A DNA stretch of 18,274 nucleotides from an uncultured Sphingomonadaceae bacterium (lineage in GTDB: Bacteria; Pseudomonadota; Alphaproteobacteria; Sphingomonadales; Sphingomonadaceae), in NCBI GenBank assembly GCA_938003725.1, contig CALKXX010000227.1:1-18274 (forward strand), written 5' to 3'. Every line of letters starts with the position of its first letter. Within the stretch, counting starts at the first letter, position 1. The position numbers were made by a program, and so were the translations under genes. The notes below the pieces were generated by a model. That model saw only the letters and a program-made list of their open reading frames with translations, made no database searches and had not been told where the DNA came from. Positions 14,580 through 18,274 of this stretch are shown piece by piece.

Positions 14580-15965
14580 TCAGGCCCGCAGCGTCTCCCA
14601 CGGCCCATTGATGGCATAGGTAAAGCCGGGGTTTTGGACATTTACAAACATCGTCTTTCCATCGGGTGAAAAACACGCACCGCAAAATTCGGCTTCGTCC
14701 TTGTGCGCGTTTTTGGCGAGGTCATAGATTTTCCCGTCGGGCGTCAGGCCGCGTAGATATTGGCTGCCTTTGCCATCTTCACACAAGATCAAATCTCCCC
14801 AAGGCGCCAGTGCCAGATTATCGCACAAATCCAATGTATCGGCTCCAGGTGATTCATAGATTAGCGTCAGCATACCGGTGTCTCCGGGGGTATATTTCCA
14901 GACTTGTCCCGTCTGGCTTGTCCCGCCTTCCGTACAGTTGAAAAATATCTCTCCGGCATTGCTACCGGGACGGATGCCGTAATCCATCCCTTCGCCGCGG
15001 CAGAAATAAGCAGCACCCGCTTTATGACCGCGTTCAGCCAGGTCCGCATTGGGAGATTCCACATCGTCCAGATCTATCCAGTGGGCTGCAAATTCCTGAC
15101 CCGCTTTGATCCGGCCGGGGCCATTGCCGCCCCAATCCTCTGGCCAGTTGTTGGTGACCGCCGATTTCCAGTCCGTAATCGCTAGCGCCTGTAACTTGCC
15201 GCCTTTGGTCAGATCGCCTTTTACTTTTGGAATGAAGCGATAGAATAGACCCTTTCGGTCGTCCTCCGTCATATAGACAATGCCGGTCGCTGGATCGACC
15301 GCGGCGGCTTCATGTGCGAAACGGCCCATCGCCTTGAGTGGCACCGCATCGATCAGGCCCGTCGCGGCAGATGGTGTTTCAAACACAAATCCATGATATT
15401 TTTGAGCTTCATCGGGCGCCCTGAGCATCTGTTCTTCGCAGGTTAGCCAGCTGCCCCACGGAGTTGCACCGCCAGCGCAATTCGCAGCGGTTCCGGTCAG
15501 CACCAGATGGTCGCTTTCCATACGTCCGTTCTTCAAATCATAGACAATCTTGGTCACGCCACCGAAAAAGGGTGAACCATCGGTCTTGCGGTCATAAAGC
15601 TGACTTTCGGAAACACGGTCGAGCAGCTCATTGCCTTTGCCAAACGGGCTGCCATTGGGAACATTGATCCAGTTTTCGTGATTGCGCATCAATATACATT
15701 TGTCTGCAGACGCCGGATGCGGGAAACATGCCATCCCATCCGGGCGGCCGGGGCGAAAAAAACCATCAGTCATTTTACCGCCGGTTTCACTGACCAAAGT
15801 GTAGGAAAAGCCCTCTGGCAGATCGAGACGCTTTTTGCTGTCCTTAATCAACGCCATGCCCTTGTTCGCGCTTTTGGCTTCGGCACATCCGGCTACGCCA
15901 AGGCCCGCGTAGAAGAGGCCGACGGCCTGAGCGTTGCGAACAAATTCTCTGCGGGTGAGTGTCAT
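14580..15965 (-). CDS. PhoX-like DUF839 protein, Tat-exported lipoprotein
   Basis: A 461-residue DUF839 protein related to the calcium/iron alkaline phosphatase PhoX. The N-terminus has a twin-arginine motif (TRREFVR, 4-10) followed by a hydrophobic stretch and a lipobox-like VAGC ending at Cys27, so it is probably a folded, lipid-anchored export product. The core shows RNHENW (94-99), PWGSWLTCEEQ (169-179), GRFAHEAAAVDP (214-225), YMTEDDRKG, LCEDG (394-398) and EFCGACFSPDGKTMFVNVQNPG (426-447). Cys176-Glu177-Glu178 matches the TCEE motif thought to bind metal in PhoX. It is shorter than classical PhoX (about 600-700 residues), so phosphatase activity is plausible but not certain. A GGGG site about 7 bases before the ATG supports the start. 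It diverges from the GST gene over 146 bp. Confidence 0.85.
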   Translation of the reverse strand: MTLTRREFVRNAQAVGLFYAGLGVAGCAEAKSANKGMALIKDSKKRLDLPEGFSYTLVSETGGKMTDGFFRPGRPDGMACFPHPASADKCILMRNHENWINVPNGSPFGKGNELLDRVSESQLYDRKTDGSPFFGGVTKIVYDLKNGRMESDHLVLTGTAANCAGGATPWGSWLTCEEQMLRAPDEAQKYHGFVFETPSAATGLIDAVPLKAMGRFAHEAAAVDPATGIVYMTEDDRKGLFYRFIPKVKGDLTKGGKLQALAITDWKSAVTNNWPEDWGGNGPGRIKAGQEFAAHWIDLDDVESPNADLAERGHKAGAAYFCRGEGMDYGIRPGSNAGEIFFNCTEGGTSQTGQVWKYTPGDTGMLTLIYESPGADTLDLCDNLALAPWGDLILCEDGKGSQYLRGLTPDGKIYDLAKNAHKDEAEFCGACFSPDGKTMFVNVQNPGFTYAINGPWETLRA

Positions 15966-16111
15966 GAATATTCCCCTTTATTTGCACTGCTATATATCAA
16001 AGCTGCATGACAGTCCGATGAATTTTTCGACAGACGACATGAGAAAAACGGGTTGAGGTCTTGTCAGACAATGGCAAGTCTGTTCGAGCAGCACAAAAGG
16101 AAGAAGCGCAA

Positions 16112-16792
16112 ATGGCCTATAAACTGATCACCGCAAACCGAAATTACTCAAGCTGGAGTTTGAGGCCTTGGGTTTTGATGAAGGCGTTGGGCATTCCGTT
16201 TGAGGATCAGATCGTTTTATTCGAGCCGGAGAATTATGATAATTTCCGTAAGTTTGCGCCAAATGGACAGGTCCCTTGTTTGAAAGACGGTGATCGCACG
16301 ATATGGGATAGCTTGGCGATTGTCGAATATCTGGCGGAGCGACATGAAGGTGTCTGGCCATCGGATGAGAGGGCGCGAACATGGGCGCGATGTGCAGCCG
16401 CGGAAATGCATGGCGGATTTGGAGCGCTGCGTAATATCTGTCCGATGAACATCGGTGTGCGTGCGAAACTGCATCACGTCGAACCGGATTTGCAGCGCAA
16501 TATTGATCGTATTGGGGAATTATTTGCCGAAGGTCTGGACCGGTTCGGCGGCCCATGGCTGGCAGGAGATTATTTTTGCGCCGTCGATGCTTTTTATGCG
16601 CCGGTCGCTTATCGCGTGCGCAGTTTTGCGTTGCAGATCGGCGCTAAAGGGCAAGCTTGGGTGGATCATATCATCGACCATCCGGCAATGCGCGAGTGGG
16701 AAAAACAGGCGTTGAGCGAGCCATATCGGGAAATCGGTCATGAGGAAGAGATAGCGGCGGTAGCGACAGTCACGGCTGATTATCGAAGTTGA
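16112..16792 (+). CDS. Glutathione S-transferase family protein
   Basis: A 226-residue cytosolic GST. The N-terminal thioredoxin-like domain begins MAYKLITANRNYSSWSLRPW with a Ser-rich active-site region. It continues through the cis-Pro loop GQVPCLKDGD and DSLAIVEYLAE; Asp-Ser replaces the usual Glu-Ser that binds the glutathione gamma-glutamyl part. The all-helical C-terminal domain spans about residues 90-205 (WLAGDYFCAVDAFYAPVAYR, DHPAMREWEKQA). The substrate is unknown. The start at 16112 is chosen because family members begin there and AAGGA lies about 10 bases upstream; a TTG at 16061 would add 17 polar residues with no family support. It stands alone between the divergent DUF839 gene and the SulP gene 98 bp downstream. 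Confidence 0.9.
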   Translation: MAYKLITANRNYSSWSLRPWVLMKALGIPFEDQIVLFEPENYDNFRKFAPNGQVPCLKDGDRTIWDSLAIVEYLAERHEGVWPSDERARTWARCAAAEMHGGFGALRNICPMNIGVRAKLHHVEPDLQRNIDRIGELFAEGLDRFGGPWLAGDYFCAVDAFYAPVAYRVRSFALQIGAKGQAWVDHIIDHPAMREWEKQALSEPYREIGHEEEIAAVATVTADYRS

Positions 16793-16890
16793 ACCGGCTG
16801 GCTAGCGGTTGACTATCCAAAGACCTTCCTTCAATAGCCAAGGCCATCGATGCTGCATTGCAGCAATTCCAAAAATACTGGGGCAGGCAT

Positions 16891-18274
16891 TTGGCCATAC
16901 ATAGCGATTTTAAGCGCGACTGGCTCGCGAATCCGAAAACTGAATTTCTGGCCGGGTTGGTGGTTGCGTTGGCGCTTATTCCCGAAGCGATTGGCTTTGC
17001 GATTATCGCAGGGGTGGATCCGCGTGTCGGCCTTTATGCCAGCTTCTCTATCGCTGTGATTATATCAATGATTGGCGGACGTCCGGGGATGATTAGCGCG
17101 GCGACGGCGGCGGTTGCCGTGTTGGTGGTGCCATTGGTTCGCGATCATGGTGTGGAATATTTATTTGCCGCGACGATCCTGATGGGGATTTTTCAGGCGA
17201 TAGCCGCGTTGCTGCGGCTCGACCTTTTGATGCGGTTTATCTCGCGGTCGGTGATCACCGGCTTCGTCAACGCGCTGGCTATCCTGATCTTCATGGCGCA
17301 GATCCCGCAACTTACCGGTGAAGCAATGACGTGGCAGACTTATGCAATGGTCGCGGTTGGATTGGCGATTATTTATGGCCTTCCCAAGATCACAACCTTG
17401 GTGCCTTCGCCCCTGGCCGCCATTTTAATATTGGGCGGTTTCAGCATCTATCTTAGTGGGTATTTCGAGCATTATTTCGGTGTGAGTTTTGACGTGTTCA
17501 CGGTTGGCGATATGGGCGAGCTGCCCGACAGTGTGCCTTGGTTCCATATTCCGCAAATCCCGATCACGTGGGAAACGCTGCGGATCATTGCACCCTATTC
17601 GCTGGCGATGGCAGCAGTTGGTTTGCTGGAATCTCTGCTTACCGCTTCGATTGTCGATGACATGACCGAAACCCGCAGTGACAAGAAGCGTGAAACATAC
17701 GGACAGGGGATTGCCAATTTCGTCACCGGCTGGATTGGCGGCATGGGCGGCTGTGCGATGATTGGTCAGTCGGTGATTAACATTAAATCGGGCGGCCGCA
17801 GAAGGCTGTCGACCTTTGTTGCCGGTGTGATGCTTTTGGTGTTGATCGTTGGTCTAGGCAAATGGGTTGCGCAAATTCCTATGCCTGCGCTGGTGGCGGT
17901 TATGATCTTTGTTTCGATCAGCACGTTTCGCTGGGCCAGTTTTACCGAAATTACCCATCACCCTTGGCCCTCCAATTTTGTTATGATCGCAACCGTGGTC
18001 ATGGTTGTCGCGACACATGACCTGTCGATCGGCGTGCTGACCGGCGTATTGCTATCGGGTATCTTCTTTGCATGGAAAGTCCGGCAGCTTGTCACGTTTC
18101 AGGATTTTGTCGAAGTGACAACGCATCGCTATATATTTGGCGGTCAGATATTCTTTGGTTCGGTGGATTTGATGTACGAGGCCGTCGAGTTTAACGAAGA
18201 AGGCATCGAAAAAGTCATCATTGATGTCCACGACGCGCATTTCTGGGACATCAGCGCAACGGGCATGCTCGACA
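16891..18274 (+). CDS. SulP family inorganic anion transporter, 3' end cut by window
   Basis: The frame is open from a TGA at 16810 to the right edge (461 codons from 16891). It encodes a SulP transporter for sulfate, bicarbonate or similar anions in the inner membrane. Seen: the SulP signature AGLVVALALIPEAIGFAIIAGVDPRVGLYASF (about residues 21-52), given here as spaced segments LAGLVVALALIPEAIG and GVDPRVGLYAS; SRSVITGFVNALAI; GLLESLLTASIVDD; and GGMGGCAMIGQSVINIKSGG. There are about 10-12 hydrophobic segments. A STAS domain starts near residue 410 (YIFGGQIFFGS) and is cut at DISATGMLD. No ATG or GTG is available before the first conserved residues. TTG at 16891 with GGGG 7 bases upstream is the best start; TTG at 16858 is an alternative. 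Transported ion not readable. Confidence 0.88.
   Translation, partial: MAIHSDFKRDWLANPKTEFLAGLVVALALIPEAIGFAIIAGVDPRVGLYASFSIAVIISMIGGRPGMISAATAAVAVLVVPLVRDHGVEYLFAATILMGIFQAIAALLRLDLLMRFISRSVITGFVNALAILIFMAQIPQLTGEAMTWQTYAMVAVGLAIIYGLPKITTLVPSPLAAILILGGFSIYLSGYFEHYFGVSFDVFTVGDMGELPDSVPWFHIPQIPITWETLRIIAPYSLAMAAVGLLESLLTASIVDDMTETRSDKKRETYGQGIANFVTGWIGGMGGCAMIGQSVINIKSGGRRRLSTFVAGVMLLVLIVGLGKWVAQIPMPALVAVMIFVSISTFRWASFTEITHHPWPSNFVMIATVVMVVATHDLSIGVLTGVLLSGIFFAWKVRQLVTFQDFVEVTTHRYIFGGQIFFGSVDLMYEAVEFNEEGIEKVIIDVHDAHFWDISATGMLD

Noticed and set aside
16850..17059. ATG-started frame at the beginning of the SulP gene
   Set aside because: Its translation has no SulP features, while the neighbouring frame carries the full SulP signature; no frameshift is needed given a TTG start.

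Overview
The window looks like a chromosomal segment of a sphingomonad-type alphaproteobacterium (Sphingorhabdus/Parasphingorhabdus/Sphingopyxis-like). This is an inference from the gene content: small secreted DUF3617 and DUF6491 proteins, a SIMPL protein, a PhoX-like DUF839 Tat protein, a SulP transporter with typical alphaproteobacterial sequence, and moderate GC. No phage, transposase, integrase, CRISPR array, tRNA or rRNA was found. Genes are densely packed; three of the four convergent gene pairs are only 7-15 bp apart.

Left part (1-4.8 kb): the 3' end of a DUF3617 gene on the plus strand meets a minus-strand run. In transcription order this run is a SIMPL-domain membrane protein, an SH3 plus metallo-beta-lactamase (ComEC/Rec2-like) hydrolase of 510 residues, a DCC-family (DUF393) thiol redox protein, and a saccharopine-dehydrogenase-like/DUF4166 protein. 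The last two overlap by one base (TGATG), so they are probably translationally coupled. The MBL protein is the least understood gene here.

Middle (4.8-8.4 kb): both enzymes of the glutathione-dependent methylglyoxal pathway are present on the plus strand, glyoxalase I (TTG start) and glyoxalase II. They are separated by an oppositely oriented 7TM membrane diguanylate cyclase that lacks the product-inhibition RxxD site. A secreted four-cysteine DUF6491 protein follows.

Right-middle (8.4-14.4 kb): on the minus strand are pyrD (class 2 dihydroorotate dehydrogenase), a secreted gamma-glutamyltransferase and an AMP-forming long-chain acyl-CoA ligase. Diverging from pyrD is isovaleryl-CoA dehydrogenase, without its usual leucine-degradation partners.

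Right end (14.4-18.3 kb): a 90-bp pair of inverted REP-like hairpins lies between the convergent ivd and DUF839 genes. Then come a Tat-exported PhoX-like lipoprotein, a glutathione S-transferase and a SulP anion transporter (TTG start, cut by the window end inside its STAS domain).

Glutathione recurs as a theme (gloA, gloB, ggt, GST), but the genes sit in separate transcription units, so this may be loose clustering only. I see no clear multi-gene defence or otherwise novel system. The best leads are the REP-like pair with compensatory stem changes, the SH3-MBL protein and the DCC/DUF4166 coupled pair.
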